Assembly (NCBI GenBank): GCA_002189105.1
Contig: NIOB01000001.1
Span: forward strand, 248,001 to 312,000
Length of the DNA: 64,000 nucleotides
Direction of reading: 5' to 3'
Source of the DNA: Saccharibacillus soli
GTDB lineage: Bacteria; Bacillota; Bacilli; Paenibacillales; Paenibacillaceae
Made by a program: the position numbers and the translations under genes. Below, piece by piece: positions 39,532-48,050 of the stretch (positions are counted from its first letter, which is position 1; each line of letters starts with the position of its first letter). Under the pieces are notes generated by a model, which ran no database searches, was not told where the DNA came from, and saw only the letters and a list, made by a program, of their open reading frames with translations.

Positions 39532-40281
39532 ATGACTTCAATTTCGACAAAGGTGACGCAGATGGCACAGCGGTTAATGGTCGCCCTCGATTACCCGGAT
39601 CAGGCTTCGGCAGGAGAGCTGATTGCTCAGCTTGAGGGTATTCCGTGCTACATGAAGGTGGGTATGCAGCTGTTCTACCAGGCAGGGCCAGAATTTGTGA
39701 GGGACCTGAAATCACGGGGATACTCCGTATTCCTGGATCTGAAGATGCATGACATTCCGAACACGGTCAAAGGCGGGGCAAACAGTATCACCAAGCTTGG
39801 CGTAGATATGTTCAATGTCCATGCAGCCGGAGGTTCCAAGATGATGGAAGCAGCCATTCAGGGTGTGGAAGAGGCCCTGGCAGGCGATTCTTCCCTGAAT
39901 CGTCCACTGGTGATTGCGGTTACCCAACTGACCAGCACCGATCAGGCCACCATGAATGAGCAGATTGGAATCCCCGGGAGTGTGGAAGACTCGGTCATTC
40001 GGTATGCCAAGCTGGCTTCCCAAGCCGGTCTGAATGGAGTGGTAGCAAGTCCGCTTGAAGCCGAAGGCATCAAGTCGGCATGCGGCGCAAAATTCAAGAC
40101 GGTGACGCCAGGCATCCGCCCGGCGGGCAGTGCAGCAGATGACCAGTCACGCACCAAGACGCCTGGACAGGCGATTGCCGGAGGCAGCGACTATATCGTG
40201 GTTGGTCGTCCGATTACAGGCGCAGCTGATCCGAGAGCGGCAGCGCTGCGGATTATTGAGGATATGAGCGCCGGGATCTAA
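39532..40281 (+). CDS. pyrF: Orotidine 5'-phosphate decarboxylase
   Basis: Last step to UMP. It has 249 residues from ATG 39532 with GGAGG upstream. The catalytic [14 protein letters not shown] (Lys-Asp pair, about residue 68) and the phosphate-binding VTPGIRPAG and [13 protein letters not shown] are intact. It follows carB directly; the pyrK and pyrD genes that Bacillus has between them are absent. Confidence 0.97.
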   Translation: MTSISTKVTQMAQRLMVALDYPDQASAGELIAQLEGIPCYMKVGMQLFYQAGPEFVRDLKSRGYSVFLDLKMHDIPNTVKGGANSITKLGVDMFNVHAAGGSKMMEAAIQGVEEALAGDSSLNRPLVIAVTQLTSTDQATMNEQIGIPGSVEDSVIRYAKLASQAGLNGVVASPLEAEGIKSACGAKFKTVTPGIRPAGSAADDQSRTKTPGQAIAGGSDYIVVGRPITGAADPRAAALRIIEDMSAGI

Positions 40282-40333
40282 GCAGGCGGCAAACGAATGG
40301 ACAAGCAATCCCAATGCTGGAGGAGATAACGAG

Positions 40334-40975
40334 ATGACTACACATACAACAACAGAAGCAAAAATTGCAGCAGATCTGCTGAATATTGGCGCGGTCGCAC
40401 TGCGTCCTGATGAGCCTTTTACCTGGACATCGGGGATCAAATCGCCCATTTACTGCGACAATCGTCTGACGATGGCCTACCCCGAAGTACGCGAGCGGAT
40501 TGCGGAAGGATTTGCGGAGCTGATTCGCACCCAGTACCCGGACGCGGAAGTGATTGCAGGCACAGCCACAGCAGGCATCCCGCACGCGGCATGGGTGGCG
40601 CAGAAGCTGAACCTGCCTATGGCTTACATCCGTGATAAGGCCAAAGGCCATGGCAAGCAGAATCAAATTGAAGGACTGATTAAGGAAGGTCAGAAAGTTG
40701 TCGTCATCGAAGACCTGATCTCAACGGGCGGCAGCTCGCTCAAGGCGGCGCTGGCTATCCGTGAAGTGGGCGCCGAGCCGCTGGCTGTACTGGCGATCTT
40801 CAGCTATCAGTTGGATCGCGCGACGCAGGCTTTTGCCGATGAACAGGTGCCGCTGGCTACATTGTCCAACTACACGGCGCTGATGCAGACTGCTCTTGAA
40901 CTGGGCACAATCCAGGAAAGCCAGCTGGAGCTGCTCAAGTCCTGGCGTGAAGACCCGTCGGCGTTTGGGCGTTAA
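40334..40975 (+). CDS. pyrE: Orotate phosphoribosyltransferase
   Basis: Converts orotate and PRPP to OMP. It has 213 residues with the PRPP loop [20 protein letters not shown] near residue 118 and the family N-terminal [15 protein letters not shown]. It is the last gene of the operon; an intrinsic terminator lies 46 bp downstream. Confidence 0.97.
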   Translation: MTTHTTTEAKIAADLLNIGAVALRPDEPFTWTSGIKSPIYCDNRLTMAYPEVRERIAEGFAELIRTQYPDAEVIAGTATAGIPHAAWVAQKLNLPMAYIRDKAKGHGKQNQIEGLIKEGQKVVVIEDLISTGGSSLKAALAIREVGAEPLAVLAIFSYQLDRATQAFADEQVPLATLSNYTALMQTALELGTIQESQLELLKSWREDPSAFGR

Positions 40976-41021
40976 TCGTTCCGTCTAAGCCGCAAACCTA
41001 ATCTGCAACCATTCAAGAATG

Positions 41022-41062
41022 AAGGAGCCTGATGTCGAACGGACAGCCAGACTCCTTTTTTG
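41022..41062 (+). terminator. Terminator of the pyr operon
   Basis: AAGGAG/CTCCTT with a C-A mismatch, then CTG/CAG and an inner GTC/GAC, followed by a run of six Ts from 41056. Confidence 0.75.
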
Positions 41063-41232
41063 TATAGAGAAAAAGGTGGGGAAAACGGAACTCAAGCCTG
41101 GGATTGGCGAGTAGACCTATAGGCGGTTGGTTTATATGTTTAATAACGACCGCAACCATTTGATCGGCTCCGGCGTTCCATAGAGTAGAGGCACTACATA
41201 GAACGCATCAGATGATGAGAGGGGCAACGCCC

Positions 41233-42783
41233 ATGAAAAGGTGGACTCGCTCGTCCTGGACGAGCATCGCCGCAGCCTTCGCTGCGCTGCTTCTGCTGCC
41301 GGGCTGCTTCTCGGAGAAAAGTATGGCGCAGCCGGAAGCTTCGGCTTCGGATAATGAAGCTTCTGGCGGAGGAGACCGACAGCAGGAGCAGACGTTTGGC
41401 AAACTGCGAATCGGTATTTTGACCGGCAAGATGAATGATCGTTATTATCGGGAAGCCTATACGGATATTTATGAATATACCCATCCCGAATGGGAGGTCG
41501 AGATTGTACCGGCGGTAGATACTTCGCGTTATCGGTATTTGGCTCCAGACTCGGAAAAGGCGGGGACGACAGCCACGATCAAAGAGCTGGGTAAGCTGAC
41601 GAGTGGAGACAACCCGGTAGATGTGCTGATTCTCGATGCAGAGACCCTGCGCAGTGCGGTAAGCAGCGGCTGGACAGAACCTCTGACTTCATATATGGAG
41701 CAGACGGGCGACCGAGAAGAAGATTTTGCTCCCGGTGTCATCGAGGGGCTGAAGGAATTGGGCGGCGGAGAACTGCATGCTCTGGCTCCGGAATATGCTT
41801 CGTCCGCCCTCTATTACAATGTCGATTGGTTTGAAAAAAATAACGTTAAGCCTCCAGAAGATGGGTTGAGCTGGGAAGAAGCTTTCGCTCTAACCCGGGC
41901 AGCCAGCGGCCAGGACGATCAAGGTCGTTCAGTCTACGGCTTGTCCTTCACGCCTACTCTGGCAGAAGATCCGCTCTGGGGGATTCGGGCGTATACCGAG
42001 CCGCTTGGACTCCACACTTTCGATCTCAAGTCCGAAGAGATGACTGTCAATACAACGGAGTGGCTGAACGTCTGGTCGGAACTTGCCGATATGACGCGCC
42101 AGGGAGCGCTGCCGCTGAATCAGCAGCCGGAATCTGATCCGGAAGTGTATGATCCGTTTGGCGGTGATCTGTTCCTGGGGGGTAAGGCCGCGATGACGAT
42201 CGCGGACAGCAGTTACGCCGCTGATCTTCAGACCGCAATGAATAATGCGGATCAGATTGAAGACTTCAAGCCGTTTCGCTGGCAAACGGTTGAGCTGCCT
42301 ACTCATCCTGGCAAAGAAGGCATCGGCGCAGGCATCAAGCTTGGCGATACGTTTGCCCTGACAGCCGCGGGCAAGCACAAGTCGCAGGCCTGGGAGTTTA
42401 TTCGTTTCGTGACCAGTGAAAAAGTGCAGGAGATGGGTCTGCATGATCCTTACCGGATGCCCAGCCGACTGACGGCCATTTCCCGCGAGGCGCAAATCTA
42501 TGGCTACCGCCCCGAAGCCTTCATCAGGCTGCGTTCCGCCGAGCCGATCGCAGAGCGCGAGGATGAGGCAGTGCAGCATAATGCGCAGCTCTTGCAGATC
42601 AGCGACGCCGGTCGCCAGCTGTTCCAGCGGGTACTGCGAGGCGAAATCCCGGCGAAGCAGGGGTTGGAGCAGTGGGAGAACGATGGACGCCGCTGGCTCA
42701 AAGGACCTTTCACGGAAGATGGAACGCTGACGTGGGCAGAGCCGCCTTCTTCCATGGGAGGACTGTTGAGGCGCAGGGCATAG
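41233..42783 (+). CDS. Extracellular solute-binding lipoprotein (family 1-like)
   Basis: 516 residues from ATG 41233, with GAGAGGGG upstream. The signal peptide ends in LLLLPGC with the lipidated cysteine at 25, followed by a polar acidic linker to about residue 55. The mature part resembles sugar-type ABC substrate-binding proteins: DVLILDAETL, ALYYNVDWFEKNNVKPP, GKAAMTIADSSYAADL and the C-terminal QAWEFIRFVTSEKVQ. No permease or ATPase gene is adjacent, so its transporter and ligand are unknown. It lies in reading direction with pyrE but beyond the pyr terminator. Confidence 0.88.
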   Translation: MKRWTRSSWTSIAAAFAALLLLPGCFSEKSMAQPEASASDNEASGGGDRQQEQTFGKLRIGILTGKMNDRYYREAYTDIYEYTHPEWEVEIVPAVDTSRYRYLAPDSEKAGTTATIKELGKLTSGDNPVDVLILDAETLRSAVSSGWTEPLTSYMEQTGDREEDFAPGVIEGLKELGGGELHALAPEYASSALYYNVDWFEKNNVKPPEDGLSWEEAFALTRAASGQDDQGRSVYGLSFTPTLAEDPLWGIRAYTEPLGLHTFDLKSEEMTVNTTEWLNVWSELADMTRQGALPLNQQPESDPEVYDPFGGDLFLGGKAAMTIADSSYAADLQTAMNNADQIEDFKPFRWQTVELPTHPGKEGIGAGIKLGDTFALTAAGKHKSQAWEFIRFVTSEKVQEMGLHDPYRMPSRLTAISREAQIYGYRPEAFIRLRSAEPIAEREDEAVQHNAQLLQISDAGRQLFQRVLRGEIPAKQGLEQWENDGRRWLKGPFTEDGTLTWAEPPSSMGGLLRRRA

Positions 42784-42854
42784 GGGAAGGGGCGAGAAAT
42801 CTGTCCTTCCCAGCCCCTATATTCTCCTATACAGGAGCCTCAAGTAAAAAAGTC

Positions 42855-42883
42855 TTGACTTTGGCTTGGGAAAAAGTTATATT
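42855..42883 (+). promoter_or_regulatory. Promoter of the tRNA pair
   Basis: TTGACT (42855-42860), a 17-bp spacer and TATATT (42878-42883), 39 bp before the first tRNA. Confidence 0.7.
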
Positions 42884-42922
42884 AATTGATGTCGCTTGTC
42901 GAACCAAGCACATCTTGAACGT

Positions 42923-42996
<74 letters not shown>

Positions 42997-43045
42997 TCCA
43001 AGCATTGCATGTCCCGAAGCGGCCTAACCGCCACCTTCGGAACCA

Positions 43046-43119
43046 GGGCCCTTAGCTCAGTTGGTTAGAGCTACCGGCTCATAACCGGTTGGTCACAGGT
43101 TCGAGTCCTGTAGGGCCCA
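43046..43119 (+). tRNA. tRNA with CAT anticodon, probably tRNA-Ile2 (or elongator Met)
   Basis: Full cloverleaf of 74 nt: acceptor GGGCCCT/AGGGCCC, anticodon stem ACCGG/CCGGT with loop CTCATAA (anticodon 43080-43082), and T-loop GGTTCGAGTCC. The GGGCCC acceptor resembles tRNA-Ile2, whose C34 is changed to lysidine by TilS to read AUA, but elongator Met cannot be excluded by eye. CCA is not encoded. The prophage integrase gene begins 65 bp away, so the 3' half of this tRNA is the likely attachment site. Confidence 0.85.
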
Positions 43120-43126
43120 TTATGGC

Positions 43127-43155
43127 AAAAACCCTTACGTAGTAAGGGTTTTTTT
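43127..43155. terminator. Terminator between the tRNA and the integrase gene
   Basis: Stem AAAACCCTTAC/GTAAGGGTTTT with a 3-nt loop and a run of Ts. Its A/T flanks allow it to act for both the tRNA transcript and the convergent int transcript. Confidence 0.85.
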
Positions 43156-43184
43156 GCGTCTTGCGATGAATCTTTCGTACACGT

Positions 43185-44402
43185 TTAAGGAGTTGGAATT
43201 GGCTCATCAGACGATTTGCTAACGGATTTGCTAACGCCAGCATTTTCGGAAGCTTCAGGCTGCCTTTGAGCGGCCTTTTCGATTTCGGCTTCGATGCGAT
43301 CAACCGCCTCTTCCTGCATCGTCGGTAGCAGATGTGAATAGCGTTCGTTGAACATGGCGGGTGTCATGCCGAGACGTTCGGCGGCGACTTTCGGGTTAAT
43401 GTTGATTCGGAGCAAGAAGGAGGCGTGCGTGTGGCGAAGGTCGTGGAAACGAATCTTCTTGATTCCCGCTTTCCGGACAAGTATGCCCATAGCCTTCGTA
43501 ATGCCGCGTGGATTGATATATCCGCCGTGGGCATAGCAGCAGACGAGATCATTATCTTCATAAGCGTCACCGTAAAGGGCTTTATTCGCTTGAACTTGAT
43601 CGTATCGGATTTTAAGATCGTCGATGATCCGATCGAACAGCTTTACACGTCGGATTGAGTCATTCGTTTTTGGCCGCTGAACGACAATGCCGTTTCTTGT
43701 ATGATTGACCGTTTGGATGACCCGCAGTTCCTTCCGCTCGAAGTCGATGTCCTGCCATCGCAGCCCGAGCACTTCGCCGCGGCGCATGCCCGTGTAGATG
43801 GCGAGTGAAAACACGATATAATGCACATGGTCAGTTGCTACTTGAAGAAAGTGCATAAATTCCTCGACCGTCCAGAATAGCATCTCCTTCTTCTGATTGG
43901 CATCAATCTTACTTCGCATCGAGATCTTGCTCATAATATCCTCTTTCAAAATACCGGCTTCCATATATGCGAGCCGCAAAGCCCTCTTCAGCACGCCATG
44001 AATACTCTTTACGTATTCCTTTGAATACTTCAGCCGAAGATCAGCATAAAAGGCTTTGATCTGCCGCGGCGTCAATTCCTCTATATGATATTCACCGAGC
44101 ACCGGAATGATCCTTGCATCAATGATTGTCTTCTCCGTATCGTATGACGTTGGCTTGAAATTCGGCTTGGCATGTGTCTCCAGGTACTCATACAAATAAT
44201 CCTTCAGCTTCGTTTTTGTTGGCTTTTCCTCAACTACACCACTCTCCATGTTTCGGATAGCTTCACGGCAAGCGCTCCAGGCTTCTTTCTCCGTTCGGAA
44301 TCCGCCTTTTGTTTTCTGTCGTCGTTTGCCCGTCAGCGGATCGTTTGGTAATCCAATGATATAAGAATATGTTTTTCCTCGTTTATGAACATGACCTTTC
44401 AT
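43185..44402 (-). CDS. Prophage tyrosine integrase
   Basis: Site-specific recombinase of 405 residues. An N-terminal AP2-like arm-binding domain (about 1-58) is followed by a SAM-like core-binding domain (about 65-160) and the catalytic domain. The catalytic set is R207 in TGMRRGE, K245, H320 and R323 in HDLRHTHAS, and nucleophile Y355 in NERYSHLLP. The C-terminus is a serine- and proline-rich tail. It is the last gene of the leftward lysogeny block and borders the tRNA, as expected for an integrated element using a tRNA attachment site. Confidence 0.96.
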   Translation of the reverse strand: MKGHVHKRGKTYSYIIGLPNDPLTGKRRQKTKGGFRTEKEAWSACREAIRNMESGVVEEKPTKTKLKDYLYEYLETHAKPNFKPTSYDTEKTIIDARIIPVLGEYHIEELTPRQIKAFYADLRLKYSKEYVKSIHGVLKRALRLAYMEAGILKEDIMSKISMRSKIDANQKKEMLFWTVEEFMHFLQVATDHVHYIVFSLAIYTGMRRGEVLGLRWQDIDFERKELRVIQTVNHTRNGIVVQRPKTNDSIRRVKLFDRIIDDLKIRYDQVQANKALYGDAYEDNDLVCCYAHGGYINPRGITKAMGILVRKAGIKKIRFHDLRHTHASFLLRININPKVAAERLGMTPAMFNERYSHLLPTMQEEAVDRIEAEIEKAAQRQPEASENAGVSKSVSKSSDEPIPTP

Positions 44403-44417
44403 TGAATGATTCTCCTC

Positions 44418-44897
44418 TCAAAAATGATATGGATCAATGCGAGCCTGAATACTGTGGACACGGCGTTGTGCAACGGTATAAGGCACACGGAATGTCTCGG
44501 CCAGTACGGCGACATATTGTTCCCAGGTGCGTACCGGATCCGGCAGCAAATAATAGGGCATGGCTGCGACGAGCTGGAAACGATCAGCCTGCCACTCCTG
44601 CAGCTCAATAAAGAGCTGATGCAGTCCTGCCTGGCTGCCGACGTGCCTGGCGATGTGGCCGAGTTCGTGAAAGAATTCGGCGCGTCGTTGTCGCGGGTCG
44701 GAGAGAGTGTTCAGGCAGATGATGTTTTCCCCGCTCTCCCAGATGGACTGCGAGGGGAACGGATACTGCCAAATCTCGGCGTCCCAGATCGAAGCGATCA
44801 GGTCGAGGTCGAGTTGAGCGGCATGCTTGATGCCATGTAATTGATATAGATCGCAGACGAGTTCTTCAGTCTCTGAGGGCGAGTAGGACAAGAGCAT
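44418..44897 (-). CDS. ImmA/IrrE-family metallopeptidase
   Basis: 159 residues from ATG 44897, which has GAGGAG 8 bp upstream; the GTG at 44906 would overlap that site. The zinc motif HELGH lies at 77-81 (FFHELGHIARH). Such proteases, encoded beside phage or ICE repressors (ImmA with ImmR in ICEBs1), cleave the repressor after DNA damage. The gene lies between the repressor and int in the leftward block. This makes it the likely inducer of the switch. Confidence 0.9.
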   Translation of the reverse strand: MLLSYSPSETEELVCDLYQLHGIKHAAQLDLDLIASIWDAEIWQYPFPSQSIWESGENIICLNTLSDPRQRRAEFFHELGHIARHVGSQAGLHQLFIELQEWQADRFQLVAAMPYYLLPDPVRTWEQYVAVLAETFRVPYTVAQRRVHSIQARIDPYHF

Positions 44898-44979
44898 GAC
44901 AGCCACTCCTCAAAAATAGGAATATATGTTCGTATCATAGCACAAAAGTAACGGCCCCGGCAGTCCAGGACCGTCGTGC

Positions 44980-45312
44980 TTACGTATGATCGCGCTCTTG
45001 TCGCTCTTTTTTCTTTTGCCTGAGCATCTCGATGTAGGCATCGGCAGCTTCTAACTCTTCTGGAGTCCAGTCTTTGCCACCACCATAAAATGCGCGGCCT
45101 GCATCAGGGGCTCGGGAGACGGATCGACCCATAAGGTAGTCAGTAGAAACCTCGAAATAATCAGCAATTTTAACCAACGTTTCGTGATCTGGCTCAGTCT
45201 TTCCGGTTTCATAACTTCCGTATCCTTGACGAGTGATTCCCAAAAAGTCGGCCACATCTTGTTGTGATCGTTTGTATTCAGTTCGTAGCTTACGAAGGCG
45301 AATGATATCCAT
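44980..45312 (-). CDS. Prophage repressor, XRE family (CI/ImmR-like)
   Basis: 110 residues from ATG 45312, with GGAGG 5 bp upstream. The ORF upstream to 45354 runs into the leftward promoter, so I reject the longer start. The N-terminal HTH (about 8-62) has RSQQDVADFLGITRQGYGSYETG and the usual PDHETLVKIADYFEVSTDYLMG ending. A short charged C-terminus contains the segment that ImmA-like proteases typically cut. It probably binds the 15-bp operators in the adjoining divergent region and represses the early genes. Confidence 0.92.
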   Translation of the reverse strand: MDIIRLRKLRTEYKRSQQDVADFLGITRQGYGSYETGKTEPDHETLVKIADYFEVSTDYLMGRSVSRAPDAGRAFYGGGKDWTPEELEAADAYIEMLRQKKKERQERDHT

Positions 45313-45340
45313 AGCTTCCTCCACAATCTTAGATACCATC

Positions 45341-45369
45341 ATTATACGTAACAAAATGTTGCGTGCGAA
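45341..45369 (-). promoter_or_regulatory. Leftward (repressor) promoter with operator O1 in its spacer
   Basis: On the minus strand: TTCGCA (45369-45364), a 17-bp spacer and a perfect TATAAT (45346-45341). The spacer contains GTAACAAAATGTTGC (45348-45362), one of the 15-bp operators. Repressor binding there should block its own promoter. Confidence 0.65.
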
Positions 45370-45374
45370 TTAAC

Positions 45375-45389
45375 GCAACAAAATTTTGC
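45375..45389. promoter_or_regulatory. Operator O2 of the lysogeny switch
   Basis: GCAACAAAATTTTGC, a 15-bp site midway between the two divergent promoters, 27 bp from O1 and 30 bp from O3. It has the same half-site as the others, with one deviation in the right arm. Confidence 0.65.
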
Positions 45390-45398
45390 ATGTAAGCA

Positions 45399-45427
45399 TT
45401 GACAGCAACGTTTTGTTGCATTAATAT
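45399..45427 (+). promoter_or_regulatory. Rightward early promoter with operator O3 filling its spacer
   Basis: A perfect TTGACA (45399-45404), a 17-bp spacer and TAATAT (45422-45427). The spacer is occupied by GCAACGTTTTGTTGC (45405-45419), a perfect palindrome around its centre. It should drive the Cro-like gene and the early operon, and it should be shut by the repressor. Confidence 0.8.
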
Positions 45428-45437
45428 AAAAACAACA

Positions 45438-45452
45438 GCAATGAAATGTTGC
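45438..45452. promoter_or_regulatory. Operator O4
   Basis: GCAATGAAATGTTGC, a 15-bp site just downstream of the early promoter and just upstream of the Cro-like gene's ribosome site (GGAGG, 45455-45459). Confidence 0.6.
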
Positions 45453-45467
45453 ATGGAGGTGAAATGC

Positions 45468-45704
45468 GTGAAACGAGTATGGCTTTTAAATATTCGCAGT
45501 GAAAAAGAAATGACTCATGAGCAGGTTGCAGAATTAGCAGGGATCAAGCGTCAGTACTACGGGATGATCGAAAATGGAGTGAGCAATCCCAGTGTCGAGG
45601 TTGCAAAGTCTATCGCAACAGCTTTAGATTTTGACTGGCCAATTTTTTTTGAAGATAAAAGCAATAAAACGTTGCATAAGGCTTCTTCAAAGGAGGTCGG
45701 TTAA
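45468..45704 (+). CDS. Small XRE-family regulator (Cro-like)
   Basis: 78 residues from GTG 45468, with GGAGG 8 bp upstream. The longer frame back to TTG 45399 overlaps the promoter and operators. It is almost entirely one HTH domain: EMTHEQVAELAGIKRQYYGM, with VEVAKSIATALDFDW. It is transcribed away from the repressor gene. The placement suggests a Cro-type antirepressor that competes for the same operators. O5 lies in its last codons. Confidence 0.88.
   Translation: MKRVWLLNIRSEKEMTHEQVAELAGIKRQYYGMIENGVSNPSVEVAKSIATALDFDWPIFFEDKSNKTLHKASSKEVG
45661..45675. promoter_or_regulatory. Operator O5 inside the end of the Cro-like gene
   Basis: GCAATAAAACGTTGC matches the operator pattern GCAAYRNAAYGTTGC. 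It lies 209 bp from O4 and within coding sequence. It could act as an auxiliary or looping site or as a roadblock. Confidence 0.5.
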
Positions 45705-46013
45705 ATGGCAATAGCAATCAAAACGCCAGCGACGTTGGCAGAAGCCTTACGCCTTGCTGCTGATCTGGCAGCGAGAAACGAGGAGCTGGAGCGCCAGCTT
45801 ACCGAGCTTCGGTTGAACGGAGAATATCCGGAGGTCTTACGACCGGCCGACATGACGCGGTTGCTGCGGATCGGGAAGTCATCTGTAAACGAAATGACGA
45901 ACGATCCGAATTTTCCGGTACTGAATCAGAATCGGAAGAAAGGCGAGGCAGTCATGGTACTCAAGTCGGATCTGTACGCCTGGCTGAAAAACGGCCGGAG
46001 AGCAATACGATGA
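45705..46013 (+). CDS. Excisionase/MerR-like helix-turn-helix protein
   Basis: 102 residues, starting directly after the Cro-like stop with AAGGAGG upstream. The N-terminal helix (about 1-35) is a charged coiled coil. The C-terminal half (about 45-100) is a winged HTH of the excisionase/MerR type: LRPADMTRLLRIGKSSVNEM and LKSDLYAWLKN. Such proteins serve as Xis or as early regulators. It overlaps the next gene by 4 bp (ATGA). Confidence 0.75.
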   Translation: MAIAIKTPATLAEALRLAADLAARNEELERQLTELRLNGEYPEVLRPADMTRLLRIGKSSVNEMTNDPNFPVLNQNRKKGEAVMVLKSDLYAWLKNGRRAIR

Positions 46014-46321
46014 AACGATTCCGCTGGCTCAGATGGGATTCGCGGTCGGCGTTCGTTTCGTCTGTGGCGACAAAGATGTTGATTCAGGAAATGACACTAG
46101 AGGGAGCGGTCGCCCGGACTTTAGAGCAGGGGCGACACGCGATAAACGGGGAAGCGATGCCGCGGCGAGAGCTGCGGGCGATCAAGCGTGAAGCTGAAGG
46201 GTTGTACCAGCGAGCGCGGGATAAAGCGAAGGCGGAGACGACGAGGAGAACTTCTAACAGAATCGTACACCATGCTCATGTCCAGCCGCATCGCACTAAA
46301 TGGACAAAGGAGACGAAGTGA
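46010..46321 (+). CDS. Early prophage protein, unknown function
   Basis: 103 residues, very basic (many Arg and Lys), with no membrane segment. I do not recognise a family. A predicted helical centre with EGLYQRARDKAKAETTRRT could bind nucleic acid, but that is only composition. It is tightly packed in the early operon: ATGA overlap with the gene before, GTGA overlap with the gene after. Confidence 0.6.
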   Translation: MKRFRWLRWDSRSAFVSSVATKMLIQEMTLEGAVARTLEQGRHAINGEAMPRRELRAIKREAEGLYQRARDKAKAETTRRTSNRIVHHAHVQPHRTKWTKETK

Positions 46322-46845
46322 GCATGGCAATTGGACAAAGACAGTTTGGAAAAGCGCTCGAAGAAACTTTGAAGCGCAGCGGGGATACTCGTGGAATGGT
46401 GGGGCGGATCATCCATGTGGATCCGTCTCTGGTGGGCAAGATTATCAAGGGTAGTCGGAAGCCGTCGCATGAAGTCATGAGGGAAACTGCTCGGCATTAC
46501 GACGATGGCCAACTCTATATAGCGGCTGCCGGCGAAGTCACTGACGGGGCATTTGCTCCTTGGCTGGATAACGTCGATCTGCACCGGGCGAGCGTGCTTT
46601 TCAAAACCGTCGAGGAGATGCGCGAGGTTCTGGCTGCATCTGGAGAGGCGCCGATCAGCAAGACAAACGATCAGATCAGCGAGGAAGAGCGCCAGCAGAT
46701 TAAGCGGCTGCTTATGGAGACAGTTGAAGCCATCACTGCACTGACTCATCTGGCCGCAGTGTTGTGTAAGGAATACAGTTTCTCATGGCTAGGCACTTGG
46801 AAAGAGCATCGAGCTGAGCTGAAGGCTAAAAAATACATTCGCTAA
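46318..46845 (+). CDS. XRE-type HTH early protein
   Basis: 175 residues from GTG 46318, which overlaps the previous stop (GTGA) and has AAAGGAG upstream. Residues about 4-60 form a lambda-repressor-like HTH (GMVGRIIHVDPSLVGKIIKG), and the remainder is helical with QISEEERQQIKRLLMETVE. Possibly an early-gene regulator. No specific family is recognised. Confidence 0.7.
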   Translation: MSMAIGQRQFGKALEETLKRSGDTRGMVGRIIHVDPSLVGKIIKGSRKPSHEVMRETARHYDDGQLYIAAAGEVTDGAFAPWLDNVDLHRASVLFKTVEEMREVLAASGEAPISKTNDQISEEERQQIKRLLMETVEAITALTHLAAVLCKEYSFSWLGTWKEHRAELKAKKYIR

Positions 46846-46858
46846 GGAGCTGAAGAAG

Positions 46859-47143
46859 ATGGAAATGACCGAACTGGAACTGAAGCTTTTCCGATACGAG
46901 GCTGCTGACCACTTGATGAAACTGAACAGCATACGAAATGCGATCGTGTTGAGCGAAGCGGGCAAAGCTTTCATCGACGCTGAGATCGCTGAACTGTCCG
47001 AACAGATCGCCACGATGGACCAAGACTTACACGCAAAAAAAGCCCAGCGGCTAGGCTGGACTCGTTTGAGAAATCTGCTGAGAAATCTCGTGTTGTCTAT
47101 TGTACCCGGCCGCCGTTCAGAACGCAAGGAGGCGACTCGCTGA
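46859..47143 (+). CDS. Small early prophage protein, unknown
   Basis: 94 residues after AAGGAG. It is predicted to be largely helical with a heptad-like stretch (about 30-60, AEIAELSEQIATMDQDLHAK) and a basic C-terminus. It shares one base with the next start codon. No family recognised. Confidence 0.6.
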   Translation: MEMTELELKLFRYEAADHLMKLNSIRNAIVLSEAGKAFIDAEIAELSEQIATMDQDLHAKKAQRLGWTRLRNLLRNLVLSIVPGRRSERKEATR

Positions 47144-47412
47144 TGTGTGAACGATGCAGACAGATCCAAGCGGAATTCTCTCCGGAAGAAATCGCAGCGA
47201 AAGCGAAGATGGCTATCTACATGGCGGAGCTGAGCATGCAGCAGGTCGTGAGCCACCTGACAGAGTTTATCGAATACGGCAAGGTCGCAGGTAACGTCGA
47301 GATGCCAGACCTTTTATCGGCCTTGCTGCTTGAGGATGGAGCTAAAAAACGACTCAGATTGACCGCCGATTTCCATAGGAAGATCGAACATCAAACGAAT
47401 AATCCCGCCTGA
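47143..47412 (+). CDS. Small early prophage protein, unknown
   Basis: 89 residues. It begins MCERCRQIQ, a CxxC pair that has no visible second pair, and continues with two amphipathic helices. The start at 47143 has GGAGG upstream and overlaps the previous stop by one base. The next 107 bp (47413-47519) contain only short dyads and the ribosome site of the following gene. Confidence 0.6.
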   Translation: MCERCRQIQAEFSPEEIAAKAKMAIYMAELSMQQVVSHLTEFIEYGKVAGNVEMPDLLSALLLEDGAKKRLRLTADFHRKIEHQTNNPA

Positions 47413-47519
47413 CGATGATCCGCTGGTTCCGGATCGAAACGCCGTGAGGCGTCGCGGGAAACCGCAGCAACAGTGTACTGGTCCGAGTTTCAAAATTTCA
47501 AACGAAAGAGGTGTAGTCT

Positions 47520-47777
47520 GTGGAGATCATCAAACGCCTGACAGTCGTCTCTAATCCGACCCGGATCTTTGAAGTCGGTACTGAGATTGACGGCCGAGAA
47601 GTCATTGAAATTCGTTGGGTTGGATCAGAGTATGAAGACCACGTTCATTCGGAGTTTCAAGTGCTTGACGAGGATGGCTGCAAGATCGCTACTATCGAGA
47701 ACGCGCCAGTCATCCTGGATTACCAACGTATCGTCGTAGACGACGAAAAAGACGACCCGCGCTACCGGATCGCCTGA
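47520..47777 (+). CDS. Small prophage protein, unknown
   Basis: 85 residues, starting with GTG at 47520 after AAAGAGG. Predicted beta-rich and acidic (about 18% Asp+Glu), with a repeated EVGTEIDGREVIEIRW pattern. No family recognised. Confidence 0.6.
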   Translation: MEIIKRLTVVSNPTRIFEVGTEIDGREVIEIRWVGSEYEDHVHSEFQVLDEDGCKIATIENAPVILDYQRIVVDDEKDDPRYRIA

Positions 47778-47843
47778 ACACAAACAAATATCTAATTGCG
47801 GTCATCTTAACACGGATGGCCGCCTTAACACAAGGAGGAGCCT

Positions 47844-48050
47844 ATGAAAACAGCTTTTTCGGCTGAAGCAGCCGGAGCAAATCTGGAAGCAGACGTACGA
47901 CCGGCATTGACCTACACACCGGCAACTTTATCCATTCGCGGTCAGTTCGGCAGCATCGAGCTGTACGCGGACGACGAGCAGTTGCAGGCGATCGAGGACG
48001 CGTTACGCATGCACCGCGAAGCGAAGCAAATGGAGGGAGGCGCTGCATGA
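47844..48050 (+). CDS. Small prophage protein preceding the recombination ATPase
   Basis: 68 residues, after AAGGAGG. Its stop overlaps the ATPase start (ATGA), so the two are probably translated together. Predicted beta strands, then one helix (DEQLQAIEDALRMHREAKQ). Possibly a small cofactor of the recombination module. Function unknown. Confidence 0.6.
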   Translation: MKTAFSAEAAGANLEADVRPALTYTPATLSIRGQFGSIELYADDEQLQAIEDALRMHREAKQMEGGAA

